Shown here one piece after another: positions 50,022 through 60,578 of a DNA stretch of 64,000 bases. The position numbers and the translations under genes were made by a program. Origin of the DNA: CBDCDJ01 sp965215355 (lineage in GTDB: Bacteria > Deinococcota > Deinococci > Deinococcales > Trueperaceae). Numbering within the stretch: the first letter of the stretch is position 1; each line of letters opens with the position of its first letter. The stretch lies in NCBI GenBank assembly GCA_965215355.1, contig CBDCDJ010000007.1:4092001-4156000 (forward strand), written 5' to 3'. The notes under the pieces were generated by a model, which saw only the letters and a list, made by a program, of their open reading frames with translations, did no database searches and was not told where the DNA came from.

Positions 50022-51173
50022 ATGCTACCGCGCCGCCTTATCGGACTCGCTCTTATCCTGGTCGCCGTTTTGGTCGGGGTCGCCCTGTCCTACACTCAGT
50101 CCTACAACCAGCGCGACACCACGCCGCCGCAAGTTTACGCCGAGGTGCCCAAAACGGTCTCGGCCGGTGAGCCCTTCACGCTCGAGCTGAGCGCCGACGA
50201 GCCCGTGACCTACCGGGTGCGCTACGGCGACGTTTCGGTCACCGAAGTCGCGCAGTCCTACACGTTGTCGCTGCCGGGCCAAGCCGGCAGCGTCGCCCTG
50301 GAGGTCTCCGCGACCGACGGCTCGAGCAACGAAAGTCGTTACAGCTACGCGGTCACGGGCACTGTCAAGCTGGACCTCACCGTGACCGCGCCGAGCGAAC
50401 TTTTGCCCGGCAGACCCTGGAGCGTGACAGCCGCTTGGCCGCCGGAAACGCCGCCCGCCTCGCTCGACGTGACAGTGGACGGCGTGCGCAAAACCGTGTT
50501 CATGCGGGACGGCGCGGCGGTGCTGCTCGGCGGCGTGCCGCTCGGCAGCGAGCCGGGCAACGTGAGGGTGCGCGTCGCGGCGCTTGACGCCTACGGCACG
50601 CTGAGCGAGGTGGACAAAACGGTCACCATCCTGCCCGACCCGCAGGAGGTTCAGGAGCTGGACCTGCCCGCCAGCGTCCTGAGCGTGAGCACGCCGGAGG
50701 GCAAAGCGCTGGAAAAGGCAACGATGGACGCCGCCTACGCCAAAGCCGGGGAATTCCCCACACCGCAGTGGACGGAGACTTTTCTGTTGCCCATCGAAGG
50801 CCGCGGCACCAGCGGTTTCGGCACGCCGCGCCGCTACGCCCCCGGCGGCAACGTGTCCTACCACTACGGCGAGGACATCGCCGCGCCCGCCGGCACCCCC
50901 GTCCACGCGACGAACGCGGGCCGCGTCCTCGTCGCGGACTTTTACCCCATCAAGGGCGGTTTAGTGGTTATCGACCACGGCGTGAACCTCTACAGCGTTT
51001 ATATGCACCAGTCGAAGATTCTTGTCAAGCCCGGCGACACGGTCACGCGCGGGCAAACCATCGGTGAGGTCGGCACGACCGGGCTGTCGTCGGGGCCGCA
51101 CCTGCACTGGGAAATGCGCGTGAACGCTGTGGCGACCGACCCGTTGAGTTGGGTGGACAAAACATTGCCGTGA
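50022..51173 (+). CDS. M23 family metallopeptidase, membrane anchored
   Basis: Protein of 383 residues. An N-terminal helix (RRLIGLALILVAVLVGVALSY) anchors or exports it. Two Ig-like or bacterial beta domains follow (40-260), then a LytM/M23 domain with His-x3-Asp in YHYGEDIAAPAGTPV, NAGRVLVADFYPIKGGLVVIDHG and GPHLHWEM. It should cut peptidoglycan cross-links. AAGGAT precedes the ATG; it lies 4 nt after hpt, so the two share a message. Confidence 0.92.
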   Translation: MLPRRLIGLALILVAVLVGVALSYTQSYNQRDTTPPQVYAEVPKTVSAGEPFTLELSADEPVTYRVRYGDVSVTEVAQSYTLSLPGQAGSVALEVSATDGSSNESRYSYAVTGTVKLDLTVTAPSELLPGRPWSVTAAWPPETPPASLDVTVDGVRKTVFMRDGAAVLLGGVPLGSEPGNVRVRVAALDAYGTLSEVDKTVTILPDPQEVQELDLPASVLSVSTPEGKALEKATMDAAYAKAGEFPTPQWTETFLLPIEGRGTSGFGTPRRYAPGGNVSYHYGEDIAAPAGTPVHATNAGRVLVADFYPIKGGLVVIDHGVNLYSVYMHQSKILVKPGDTVTRGQTIGEVGTTGLSSGPHLHWEMRVNAVATDPLSWVDKTLP

Positions 51174-51186
51174 GGGGCAGGAGAGA

Positions 51187-51203
51187 TTACCGAGTGAAAA
51201 GTA
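51187..51203. repeat. Dispersed repeat, GTACCGAGTGAAAAGT family, copy 4
   Basis: TTACCGAGTGAAAAGTA follows the stop codon of the M23 gene by 13 nt. Only one half of the repeat is present. Confidence 0.5.
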
Positions 51204-51343
51204 GGAAGCAAAAAGAGAAAGTCAAGGCCTTTTTTCCTTCACCTCTTCTGTCACGACTTTGACTGTTACATCTGGCACCTTTGAGGTGCTTATGCTGGGT
51301 GCAAACGACGGTCGCACTGATGCTTGGGTTAGTTTCGAACCTC

Positions 51344-51604
51344 TTATTTAACGCAATCCAAACCTAAAAATTGGTCGGTGGTCTCAATACTTAGTAAACC
51401 CGACCGATTGGAGGCTACATAGCACGTAACTCCATTTGAGAGTCTCAATTCACCAACGTATAGTCCTCTTGCGCCGATATTCTCACCTTGTGGGTTAACA
51501 AGTTCAACAGGTGAAAAAACTGCATCACCCTGAGTTTTGAAGGACTGAGCAACTACAATCGCCGTCACGATTATCAACCCGACCAGAACCACGAATTTTT
51601 TCAT
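51344..51604 (-). CDS. Small exported or membrane-anchored protein
   Basis: Protein of 86 residues. MKKFVVLVGLIIVTAIVVAQ is a signal peptide or anchor; the outer part has two Cys (TCYVASN and LDCVK) likely joined by a disulfide. Composition is plausible for a real gene but a family is not recognised. The gene lies between two + strand peptidase genes. Confidence 0.5.
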   Translation of the reverse strand: MKKFVVLVGLIIVTAIVVAQSFKTQGDAVFSPVELVNPQGENIGARGLYVGELRLSNGVTCYVASNRSGLLSIETTDQFLGLDCVK

Positions 51605-51758
51605 GACTTCAAGTTAGCACACCGCGACCAGGCGGCTTTTCAACAGCTTCAATATCTATAAAAGAGGTCGGAGGACCTACAAGCAAAGGTGTCAAACAGG
51701 AACACTTCTCTGCTCGAGCACCGGCAAACGCAACATCGGACGAGGGTATACTTTTCTC

Positions 51759-52769
51759 ATGAAACACTTTGTCTTGGCCTCGATTCTCCTGTGGCAGCTC
51801 GTCTTCGCCCAAAACGCGACCCACACGGTCCAACCCGGCGACACGCTCACGCAAATTGCCCGCACCTTCGGCGTTTCCGTCGCTGACTTAGTGAGCGCAA
51901 ACGGCCTCGGCGACCCCAACCGGTTGGAGGTCGGTCAGCAACTCACCGTCCCCTCGTTACAAACTTGGGACGAGCCTTTGCCACTACCTTTTACCGAGGT
52001 CGCGCTCACACCGCAGACCGCGACGCAGGGGCGGGTGCAGACGCTGACGGTGGGGCTCACACCGGGGGCGACGCTGGACGCGGTGAGCTACCTGGGCAGG
52101 TCCGTCCCAGTTTACGGGAACACCGTCTTGCTCCCGACGCCCGTGCTGCAAGAGCCGGGCCCGCACAGCCTGAGCGTAACGGCGCTGGCGGACGGCGAGC
52201 CGGTCACGCTCACGCTGCCCGTCACCGTAGCGGACGGCCGCTATGACCGCGAACAAATCACCCTGTCCGCCGAGACGAGTCGGCTTCTCGCTCCGGAAAT
52301 AGTGAGCCGGGAACACGCGCTGTTGGAAACGACCTGTTCGGGAGGTGGCGAGCGGCGCTGGGGCGGTGCGTTCGAGTTTCCCGTAGCCGAGCCGTCCTAC
52401 AGCTCCGTGTTCGGCACGCTGCGCTCTTACAACGGTGGCCCTTACAGCGGCTTTCACCGCGGGCTGGACTTTCGTGGCGCGACGGGCACGCCGGTTTACG
52501 CCGCCGCCGCCGGGCAGGTCGTTTTGTCCGAGACCTTGCAGCTTTACGGCAACACCGTCGTCGTGCGGCACGGCCTCGGCGTGTGCAGCGCCTACATGCA
52601 CTTGGACGAGCGCGGCGTAACGGCGGGCGACGAGGTGGCGGCGGGCGACCCGCTCGGCACGCTCGGCGCGACCGGGCTCGTGACGGGGCCGCACCTGCAC
52701 TTCGAGGTGAGGGTCGAGGGCGTGCCGGTAGCCCCGCTGCAGTGGTTGGAAGAGGATGTTGCCCGCTAG
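51759..52769 (+). CDS. LysM and M23 metallopeptidase, secreted
   Basis: Protein of 336 residues. A signal peptide (MKHFVLASILLWQLVFAQ) is followed by one LysM domain (THTVQPGDTLTQIARTFGVSVADLVSANGL, about 21-65), a beta-rich middle and a C-terminal M23 domain: GFHRGLDFRGATGTPV, CSAYMHLD and GPHLHFEV. It should bind peptidoglycan and cut its peptide bridges. The second M23 protein in 2 kb. TATACT ends 6 nt before the ATG, so leaderless. Confidence 0.94.
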   Translation: MKHFVLASILLWQLVFAQNATHTVQPGDTLTQIARTFGVSVADLVSANGLGDPNRLEVGQQLTVPSLQTWDEPLPLPFTEVALTPQTATQGRVQTLTVGLTPGATLDAVSYLGRSVPVYGNTVLLPTPVLQEPGPHSLSVTALADGEPVTLTLPVTVADGRYDREQITLSAETSRLLAPEIVSREHALLETTCSGGGERRWGGAFEFPVAEPSYSSVFGTLRSYNGGPYSGFHRGLDFRGATGTPVYAAAAGQVVLSETLQLYGNTVVVRHGLGVCSAYMHLDERGVTAGDEVAAGDPLGTLGATGLVTGPHLHFEVRVEGVPVAPLQWLEEDVAR

Positions 52770-52798
52770 GGTTTGACCGCAACTGTCAGCGTTGCTTT

Positions 52799-55700
52799 TT
52801 ACGCCGTCAGTTCTGCGATGATTTGCTCGAGCCCCACAGCCTCCGCGCGCGCTTCTCCCGTCACAGCCGTTGTGGGCAGGGTCTCGAGCCCGCGCTTGGC
52901 CGCTTCCTTGGTTTCGTACATGCTGGCCGGATGGTCGGCGGCGAGCTTGAAAAGACGCGTAGCGCGTTGTTCATCACCCTGATGTCGGGCGAGGTCGGCG
53001 AAGTTTACGCAAAGCTCGAGGGCGGCGGGTAAAAAGTGCCAATTTTGGACAACGGCCAGCGCTGTATGAAAATGACGGGCCGCCGTTTCAGAATCGCGTT
53101 GCGCCAGGGTGATGGCGCCGAGTTGGTTGAGGTAATCGACCTCCAGCCAAGCGTATCCGAATTCATGAACGTCGCGTTCGTCGAAGCCGGTTCGTAGGCA
53201 CAGGTCTTCGGCTTCGGCGAGGTTGTTTTCCGCTGCGGCAAGCTTGGCAAAGTCGAGCAAAATCTCTTTTTTCACGTCCATCGGGTCGGCGTGGCGGGTG
53301 TTCAGCTCGAGCGCCCGCGTAAACAAGTACCTGGCTCCACTGAGGTCGCCGCGCAGGTGAGCGAGTCGGCCCAAGCCGGACAGCGCCCGCTCCAACTCCC
53401 ACATGCCGTGACCCGGCCCGAGTCCCGTACCGATGTCTCTCGCCTCGAGATAGCACGCTTCCGCCTTGGCGAAGTGCCCCCTAAAGCTGAACACTTTACC
53501 CTGTACGTTCAGCCAACACGCCAAACGGTTCGCTACGCCCCGCGCCCGCTCTAGCTCGACGGCTTCGTCCAAATGTCGGTTGGCTTCAGGGTAAGCTCCG
53601 TGGGTTCGGGACAGGTCAAAAGCCAAACTTTGCAGAACGAGCGTGAGACCGAAGTAACCCCCGACCTCCCGAAACAGCTTGATGCTCGCGCGGATGCGGT
53701 GTTCTCGCTCAGCGGGAAGGCGACAGTAGGGGGCGAGGTTTCCAAGCGCTCGAGCTTCGTGATAAGCGTCACCGACTTCCCGGCAAAGCTCGGCACATTC
53801 GCGCCAGACTGCTTCGGTCTCAGAGCTTGGTCGGCCGGAATAGCCGTAGGCCAGGGCGAGGTACTCGAGGGCCAGCGCCTTGTCGCGCTTCGCTTTGCAG
53901 CTTTGGAAGATGGCAACGCTCTCTCTCAGAAGCTCGGCAGCTTTAAGGTGGTCGAGCTGACAGAAGCTTAAAAAGCCCTGGTTGCGCAAGGCCCGCCCGC
54001 GAACGACACTTTGGCCCGGCAGCTTTTCGGCTGCGTAGGCAAAGACAGCCTCACCTTCTTGAAAGCGTTCTTCATTCATGTAGAATTCCAGCAAACCTTC
54101 GCTCGCCTGGTCGAACAGGGTTTCTCGGCCCCCCTCCACCGCCCAGAACCACGCTGCGCGGACGTTGGCGAGGTCTAAAACGATGGCCTTGCGAACAGCC
54201 CTGGCCTCCAAACCCCGAAGCGACGCTTCTCGCTCTTGGACAACCGCGGCAAAATAAAGCGCGTGTTTCTCCTGGGTGTGGACAAACGTTTCAGGGTCGG
54301 TTTCCGCCTTCTCCCGCAGATACTGCCGTATCAAAGGATGCTGCGCAAAGCGTCCCGAACTGTCAAACTGCAAAAAAGACTTGTTGACGAGGGCGAGGAG
54401 GAGCGGCAAATCCGTGTCGGCAACCGCTCGAGCCGCTTCTTTCGTAAAACCGCCGTGAAAAATGGCAAGCTTCTGCAAGGCGAGTTGCTCATTTTCCGAG
54501 AGACGCCGCCAAGACGCGCCGAACACCGCGCGCAGGTCGTGGTGGCGTTCCGGCAGGTCGCGTAGCGAGGACTCGAGCAGGGCCAGACCGTTTTCCAACT
54601 CTTCGGCAACCTCGTCCGGACTCAGCACGCGCAGCCAGCTCGCCGCCAGTTCAAGCGCTAACGGCATTCCGCCCAGGGCGCGGCAGATGTGGGCGACGCT
54701 TGCAGCGTGGCCGTCCAGCGTAAAGTCGGCTCGAGCCTTTTTGGCCGTCTGCACGAAGAGCTTGACCGCGTCGGTAGGCTCGATGTCGGCGTCCCCCACG
54801 TCGGGAACGCTCAGCCCCGCCAGGTCGTAGACCCACTCGGCGTGCAAGTTCAGGCGCTCGCGTGAGGTTGCTAAGATTTTGAGACGGGGGGCGGTTTGCA
54901 ACATCTCCGTGACCAGCCCCACGCCCCCCAGCAGGTGCTCCAAATTGTCCATGACGAGCAGCATGTTTTTAGTCGCGAGGTACTCGAGCAACTGGTCTTT
55001 CGGGTCGCGCGGTCCGAAAAAAGAGAAGGCAAGCGCGTCGGCAAGGGCGAACACCAGTGACGCGGGCGAATCTACGGCTTCGAAAGGGATAAAGCCTACC
55101 CCGTCCGTGAACTCGGGCTCGAGCCGTTCCCCCACTTCGGCGGCGAGCCGCGTCTTGCCCATTCCGCCCGGCCCGAGGACGGTCAGCAGCCGACAAGCGG
55201 GCTCACCGAGTTGCGTGACGATGTGACCGATTTCGGTTTCTCGACCGACGAAAGCCGTGGTGGAAGCCGGAGGCTTTGCGGGAGGGTCGGTTTCTGGCGG
55301 GGCTAGGACTTCGGGAGACTCTTCGCTCGAGCGAACGCGCGCGACGAGGGCGCAGGTCTCGGGCTCGGGTTCGCTCGCCACTTCGTCGTTCAACAAGGCC
55401 TTGAACGTCTCAAAAGCTTGCAGCGCGTCGGACTTTTTCCCGGCACCCGCCAGCGCCGCAAGGTAGCGCCTGAACACGGGTTCGTCCAGCGGCTCCGCTT
55501 TGTACACCCGTCTGAGAAGCTCGGCGGCGTGCCGGTGGCGACCCTGGTTCTCAAGTTCCGCTGTGAAGGCCAGCGCCGCGTCGCGCCAACGGCGCTGCAG
55601 TTCGCTCCGTTCAAGCTCGAGCCAGCTCTCGAATTCGGGGGCGGTGCTGAGGCGAAAACCGTCGAGGAGAACGCCTCGGTACTGCGCTACGACTTCCGCA

Positions 55701-56017
55701 AGGTGACCGCTCTCCAAAGCCTTTTTAAAAGCTTCGACATCCGTTTGAACACTCCAACGAATGCGGGTCGGCTCTATCTCGAGCCCCTCAGTGTAAGGAA
55801 GCTGCCGCAGCTTGGTGAGGAGCGGCCTGAGGTTTTGACGCGCTTTGCGTTCCTCCAAGTTGGGATAGAACAAGTAGACCAGGTCGTCGCGGCTGACCCA
55901 AGCCTGTTGATAGACGACGTAGTAAAGCAGCGCCGTGAGTTTGCCGAATGGGGGCTCGAGCCGCTCCGCCGAGGTATGAAAAGTGGCCCGGCCCAGCAGC
56001 GTGACGTGGGTCACCAT
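52799..56017 (-). CDS. AfsR/SARP-like STAND transcriptional regulator
   Basis: Protein of 1072 residues. Residues 1-90 hold an OmpR-type winged helix, about 95-230 a BTAD (bacterial transcriptional activator) domain with TPR helices, then an NB-ARC ATPase: TAFVGRETEIGHIVTQLG, Walker A GPGGMGKT (282-289), MLLVMDNLEHLL (Walker B) and GGMPLALELAASWL. The C-terminal 450 residues are TPR-like repeats. Such STAND proteins switch on after ligand binding and ATP-driven assembly. No target genes are evident. TACACT ends 6 nt before the ATG. It faces the M23 gene, convergent, with 29 nt between. Confidence 0.9.
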   Translation of the reverse strand: MVTHVTLLGRATFHTSAERLEPPFGKLTALLYYVVYQQAWVSRDDLVYLFYPNLEERKARQNLRPLLTKLRQLPYTEGLEIEPTRIRWSVQTDVEAFKKALESGHLAEVVAQYRGVLLDGFRLSTAPEFESWLELERSELQRRWRDAALAFTAELENQGRHRHAAELLRRVYKAEPLDEPVFRRYLAALAGAGKKSDALQAFETFKALLNDEVASEPEPETCALVARVRSSEESPEVLAPPETDPPAKPPASTTAFVGRETEIGHIVTQLGEPACRLLTVLGPGGMGKTRLAAEVGERLEPEFTDGVGFIPFEAVDSPASLVFALADALAFSFFGPRDPKDQLLEYLATKNMLLVMDNLEHLLGGVGLVTEMLQTAPRLKILATSRERLNLHAEWVYDLAGLSVPDVGDADIEPTDAVKLFVQTAKKARADFTLDGHAASVAHICRALGGMPLALELAASWLRVLSPDEVAEELENGLALLESSLRDLPERHHDLRAVFGASWRRLSENEQLALQKLAIFHGGFTKEAARAVADTDLPLLLALVNKSFLQFDSSGRFAQHPLIRQYLREKAETDPETFVHTQEKHALYFAAVVQEREASLRGLEARAVRKAIVLDLANVRAAWFWAVEGGRETLFDQASEGLLEFYMNEERFQEGEAVFAYAAEKLPGQSVVRGRALRNQGFLSFCQLDHLKAAELLRESVAIFQSCKAKRDKALALEYLALAYGYSGRPSSETEAVWRECAELCREVGDAYHEARALGNLAPYCRLPAEREHRIRASIKLFREVGGYFGLTLVLQSLAFDLSRTHGAYPEANRHLDEAVELERARGVANRLACWLNVQGKVFSFRGHFAKAEACYLEARDIGTGLGPGHGMWELERALSGLGRLAHLRGDLSGARYLFTRALELNTRHADPMDVKKEILLDFAKLAAAENNLAEAEDLCLRTGFDERDVHEFGYAWLEVDYLNQLGAITLAQRDSETAARHFHTALAVVQNWHFLPAALELCVNFADLARHQGDEQRATRLFKLAADHPASMYETKEAAKRGLETLPTTAVTGEARAEAVGLEQIIAELTA

Positions 56018-56227
56018 GCCCTAAGTGTAGACCCTGGCGACGAAAAGAGGGAAGGGTCGGTCCTCCCTCTTTTTGGACGTCTCTTTGGACGTCAAGGTGC
56101 CGTAGTGGACGTGACTTTGCGTTGCTGACTGCGGGCGCTCGAGAAAAGGTAGCGGTCACGCTTCCCCTGTTTTATCTCTAGGGCCTTGCAGGCTTTTAGA
56201 TTTTACCGGTTTTTATTCACCATCTTT

Positions 56228-57385
56228 TTAACCGATACGGACGTGCCGCGTCACCTGCCCGTTGCTCTCCCAATAGGTGTATTTGTCGGCGATGACCGGG
56301 TCGGTCGGCGCGGGTTGGACGTTGCCCTCGGTGTCGAAGGCTCGAGAGGTGATGTCGTGCTCGCCCGGCGTCGCGTCCCAATCCAGACTCCAGAACGTCC
56401 AGGTGTGTTCGTCGCCCTGACCCTCGCCGAGTTGTGCGGGCTGCCACGGTCCGGCGTCGATTTTTACCTCGACCCGCTCGATAGGTGCGCCCCAGGCCGC
56501 GCCCATAATCTGGTACTGACCGTCGTTGCGAGTGACTTTGGCGGGTACGGACTTGAGCAGCGACCGGCCCACGGACGTTTCCAGCCACACCTTCTCGCCG
56601 TCCTGCTCCTCTTGACGAATCGTCACGTACTCGCGCGCCATGAAGTGGCCCATGTAGCGGCTGGGCCGCACTTCGATGCATTTCAGCCACTTCACGTTGG
56701 CAATCCCGTACCAACCCGGCGCGATGAGCCGCACCGGAAAGCCGTTGGGTTGCGGCAGCGGTTCACCGTTCATCTCGTACACCAGGAGGTTGTCCGGGCT
56801 CATGGCGTCGTCGAGCGACATGCTGCGGGCGAAGTTGACCGCCATCGGAATCTCGCGCACGGTGATTTCGCCGACATCGCTGCCGAAGAAGACGACTTCG
56901 GTGCCCTCATCTTGAACGCCGGCTTCTTCCAGGAGCGCGGCGAGCGGCGTGCCGGTCCATCTTGCGTTGCCGACCGCGCCGATGAGAAACGGTAAACCGG
57001 AGTTGCCCGCGCACTCGATAGTGAAGTCAACGTCTTGTCGGGAGCGCGCTTTTAAATCCATGAGCGTCAGGGTCGTTGTGTTGTTCACCAGGCCCGTAAG
57101 CTCGAGCCGCCAGTCGTCCGCGTCGAGGGTCGGACGCCCGAAGTGCGACACGTTGAAAAACTCGCTGTTAGGGGTTATCCAACTGTCGAGGTTTTCCCAC
57201 TCGAGCAGGTTCCCGGCAATCTCCGGTACCGGGTTCTCGGCCGGCTGGTCGAGCCAAGGGATGACCTCCTCGCCCGGTTGCGCGCTGAAAGCCTGCGCCA
57301 GCCACGGGCCAGGCAAAAATCCCAATCCAGCTACAGCCGCGCCTCCTTTGAGCAGTGTCCGACGTGAAACCTCTTGTCCGTCCAT
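56228..57385 (-). CDS. Tat-exported sulfite oxidase-like molybdopterin enzyme
   Basis: Protein of 385 residues. The twin-arginine signal is SRRTLLKGGAAVAGLG (about 7-22). The Moco-binding core has TIECAGNSGLPF with the Mo-ligand Cys, PMAVNFARSMSLDDAM, and PNGFPVRLIAPGWYGIANVKW; the C-terminal dimerisation domain follows (APIERVEVKIDAGPWQ). It should oxidise sulfite or a related compound in the cell envelope, passing electrons to a c-type cytochrome, which is not encoded nearby. GGAGGAGAGG precedes the ATG. Upstream in-frame sequence lacks coding quality. Confidence 0.92.
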   Translation of the reverse strand: MDGQEVSRRTLLKGGAAVAGLGFLPGPWLAQAFSAQPGEEVIPWLDQPAENPVPEIAGNLLEWENLDSWITPNSEFFNVSHFGRPTLDADDWRLELTGLVNNTTTLTLMDLKARSRQDVDFTIECAGNSGLPFLIGAVGNARWTGTPLAALLEEAGVQDEGTEVVFFGSDVGEITVREIPMAVNFARSMSLDDAMSPDNLLVYEMNGEPLPQPNGFPVRLIAPGWYGIANVKWLKCIEVRPSRYMGHFMAREYVTIRQEEQDGEKVWLETSVGRSLLKSVPAKVTRNDGQYQIMGAAWGAPIERVEVKIDAGPWQPAQLGEGQGDEHTWTFWSLDWDATPGEHDITSRAFDTEGNVQPAPTDPVIADKYTYWESNGQVTRHVRIG

Positions 57386-57681
57386 CCTCTCCTCCCTTTC
57401 CGCCTTCGCGCTGCCTCTCAAACTTTTTTCTAAGAGCAGGTCGAAAGACTTTCTTGCCGTGAAAACCGAATTTTTCTCTGTCCTCAAGAATAGAAAAAGG
57501 TGCGTTGCCTGGGCGTTGCGTGAAAGTTGCTCGAGCTTCCCGGCGTTTTCAAGGCCGCGTCGCAAGAGGGGAACCCACGATCCTGGCAAAGGTGTTGCAG
57601 AAGTTCGCCATACAAAAGCCGGGGTTATGCCGAGTTGATGCCGCCTCTGACGCCAGAACGACTGCCCGCTCAACGAATGTC

Positions 57682-57959
57682 GCAGCAGTTCCAAATTTAA
57701 CCAAATTCGATTTCAATGACGTGCTGAACGGTACTCTCAAGAGATAGGCGACGAGCAATCGAGCAGCTACAGAGGCTGTTTCGGAGAATAACCCTTCAGT
57801 TTCTGGTGAACTAAGCTCCCTTAGCAACTTTTTAGAAGCGTCCCGCCAGATATTTAGCCCTCTTCTGAGCAAAGTAGAGGGGAATTAGCTGCTGTGCTGA
57901 TAAGCTTTAACCTGCTCAACGCTGTTTGAGAGAGGGTTTGTTAAATTTGGAATTGCTGC
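57682..57959. mobile_element. MITE-like element with 20-bp terminal inverted repeats
   Basis: Left end GCAGCAGTTCCAAATTTAAC and right end GTTAAATTTGGAATTGCTGC are inverted copies with one mismatch. GAATGTC(GCA) occurs directly outside both ends (57675-57684 and 57960-57969), as expected for a target-site duplication of about 7-10 bp. The 278-bp interior has no transposase. The right end lies 17 bp before the -35 box of the 16S rRNA promoter. Confidence 0.8.
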
Positions 57960-57975
57960 GAATGTCGCATAGGGG

Positions 57976-58005
57976 TTGACATACCCTCAAAGTTATGTGT
58001 ATACT
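57976..58005 (+). promoter_or_regulatory. 16S rRNA promoter
   Basis: TTGACA and TATACT are spaced by 18 bp, followed by a leader of about 200 nt before the mature 16S start. It is the strongest consensus promoter in the window. Confidence 0.85.
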
Positions 58006-58058
58006 TATTTTTGCGCTTGAGAGAGGTTAAAACCTCGAAGACCAAACGCGAGGACATT

Positions 58059-58084
58059 GAAAATCCAGTTTGCAAGGAACCTGT
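58059..58084 (+). other. 5' strand of the 16S rRNA processing stem
   Basis: GAAAATCCAGTTTGCAAG with GA and ACCTGT following is complementary to 59751-59773 downstream of the 16S gene: 17 continuous pairs, then a 2-nt bulge and 6 more. Such stems are cut by RNase III to release pre-16S RNA. Confidence 0.85.
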
Positions 58085-58208
58085 TGATTCCGATAAACAA
58101 GAATAAACGGTTCGTCAGAGCCTTAAATCTGGCAAAGAGTCATTGAACTCTGAACATAAACTTACAGGTTTATCTATGATTCACTCATAGATAATACCTT
58201 TGAAGTTT

Positions 58209-59738
<1,530 letters not shown>

Positions 59739-59750
59739 AGGAGTCTTTTT

Positions 59751-59773
59751 ACAGGTCTTGCAAACTGGATTTT
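59751..59773 (+). other. 3' strand of the 16S rRNA processing stem
   Basis: ACAGGTCTTGCAAACTGGATTTT pairs with 58059-58084 upstream of the 16S gene. It lies between the mature 3' end and the terminator. Confidence 0.85.
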
Positions 59774-59786
59774 TCGATGTTTTTAA

Positions 59787-59811
59787 AGGCACCCTTCTGG
59801 GTGCCTTTTTT
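59787..59811 (+). terminator. Intrinsic terminator of the 16S rRNA transcript
   Basis: AGGCACCC and GGGTGCCT form a perfect 8-bp stem with loop TTCT, followed by TTTTT. It ends the transcript about 50 nt after the 16S gene. Confidence 0.92.
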
Positions 59812-59898
59812 ATGGCTCGAGGTAAGCTCGAGCCGCAAACCAGGAGCATTTCAAAACTTGGGCTATCATTTGAAATCCTTATGCTGCATAGTGAACGC

Positions 59899-60516
59899 AT
59901 GACAGAAGCACTTATCCTCAATGAAAGACAGCTCGAGCTCTTACTCGACCCTAAAATATTGTCTATTTTAGGTGTCTTCAAAACGGCGAAAAGCCCAAGC
60001 GAAGGGGCTAAGGAACTCAAGCTGTCAGCAAGCAAGCTGCATTATCACGTGAAGAAGCTGGCCGAGGCAGGTTTGCTTGTTGCTAAAGGCAAGCGGGGCA
60101 AAAGTACGCTTTTTGAAGCGGTAGCCAAAACTTATTACATTCCCGAAAAGCAGGTTCCCGGTATGACGCTCGGTATGCCTCAACTGCTCGAGGGCATGTT
60201 CGACGCTTTCAAACGAGGACTTGAGAAGAGTTTTGAGGGCAAGCTCAGGGCTACTTTGGAGAATTCTGACTTTGAACAATGCAAATGCTTTTTTACACTC
60301 GACCAGATTGACGAAGTCAACTTTGAAGATGCTTACCCCGGTCAACTGCGCTTTCACACTTCGTTTCTGACGAGTGAACAGTACAAAAAGCTTATGACGA
60401 CGATGTTGAACACGTTGAATGAATTTGCCAAGCAGTCAAACGAAAATGCCGATACCAAAGCTTGTTCGGTCAGCTTCGTCTGCTTTCAAGGTGAGACAAG
60501 CCTTAGCAACCCGTGA
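59899..60516 (+). CDS. ArsR-like winged-helix regulator
   Basis: Protein of 205 residues (ATG 59881 would add 6). An N-terminal winged helix is seen in DPKILSILGVFKTAKSPSEGAKELKLSASKLHYHVKKLAEAGLLV (about 18-62) with a wing KGKRGKSTLFEAV. The C-terminal 120 residues (LLEGMFDAFKRGLEKSF, FTLDQIDEVNFEDAY, LRFHTSFLTSEQYKKLM) form a sensor domain common to COG0640-type regulators with long tails. No ligand motif is seen, and no target gene is adjacent. It is transcribed away from the 16S terminator. Confidence 0.78.
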   Translation: MTEALILNERQLELLLDPKILSILGVFKTAKSPSEGAKELKLSASKLHYHVKKLAEAGLLVAKGKRGKSTLFEAVAKTYYIPEKQVPGMTLGMPQLLEGMFDAFKRGLEKSFEGKLRATLENSDFEQCKCFFTLDQIDEVNFEDAYPGQLRFHTSFLTSEQYKKLMTTMLNTLNEFAKQSNENADTKACSVSFVCFQGETSLSNP

Positions 60517-60578
60517 GGCTTGAAAGCGCTCGAGCCCCTAACCCTACGCTTCGCTAAAGCTGGAAAAGCAGCGGTAGG

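Noticed and set aside
57549..57872. 107-codon minus-strand frame upstream of the sulfite oxidase gene
   Set aside because: It spans the left end of the MITE-like element and has no homology or signals, so it is most likely chance.
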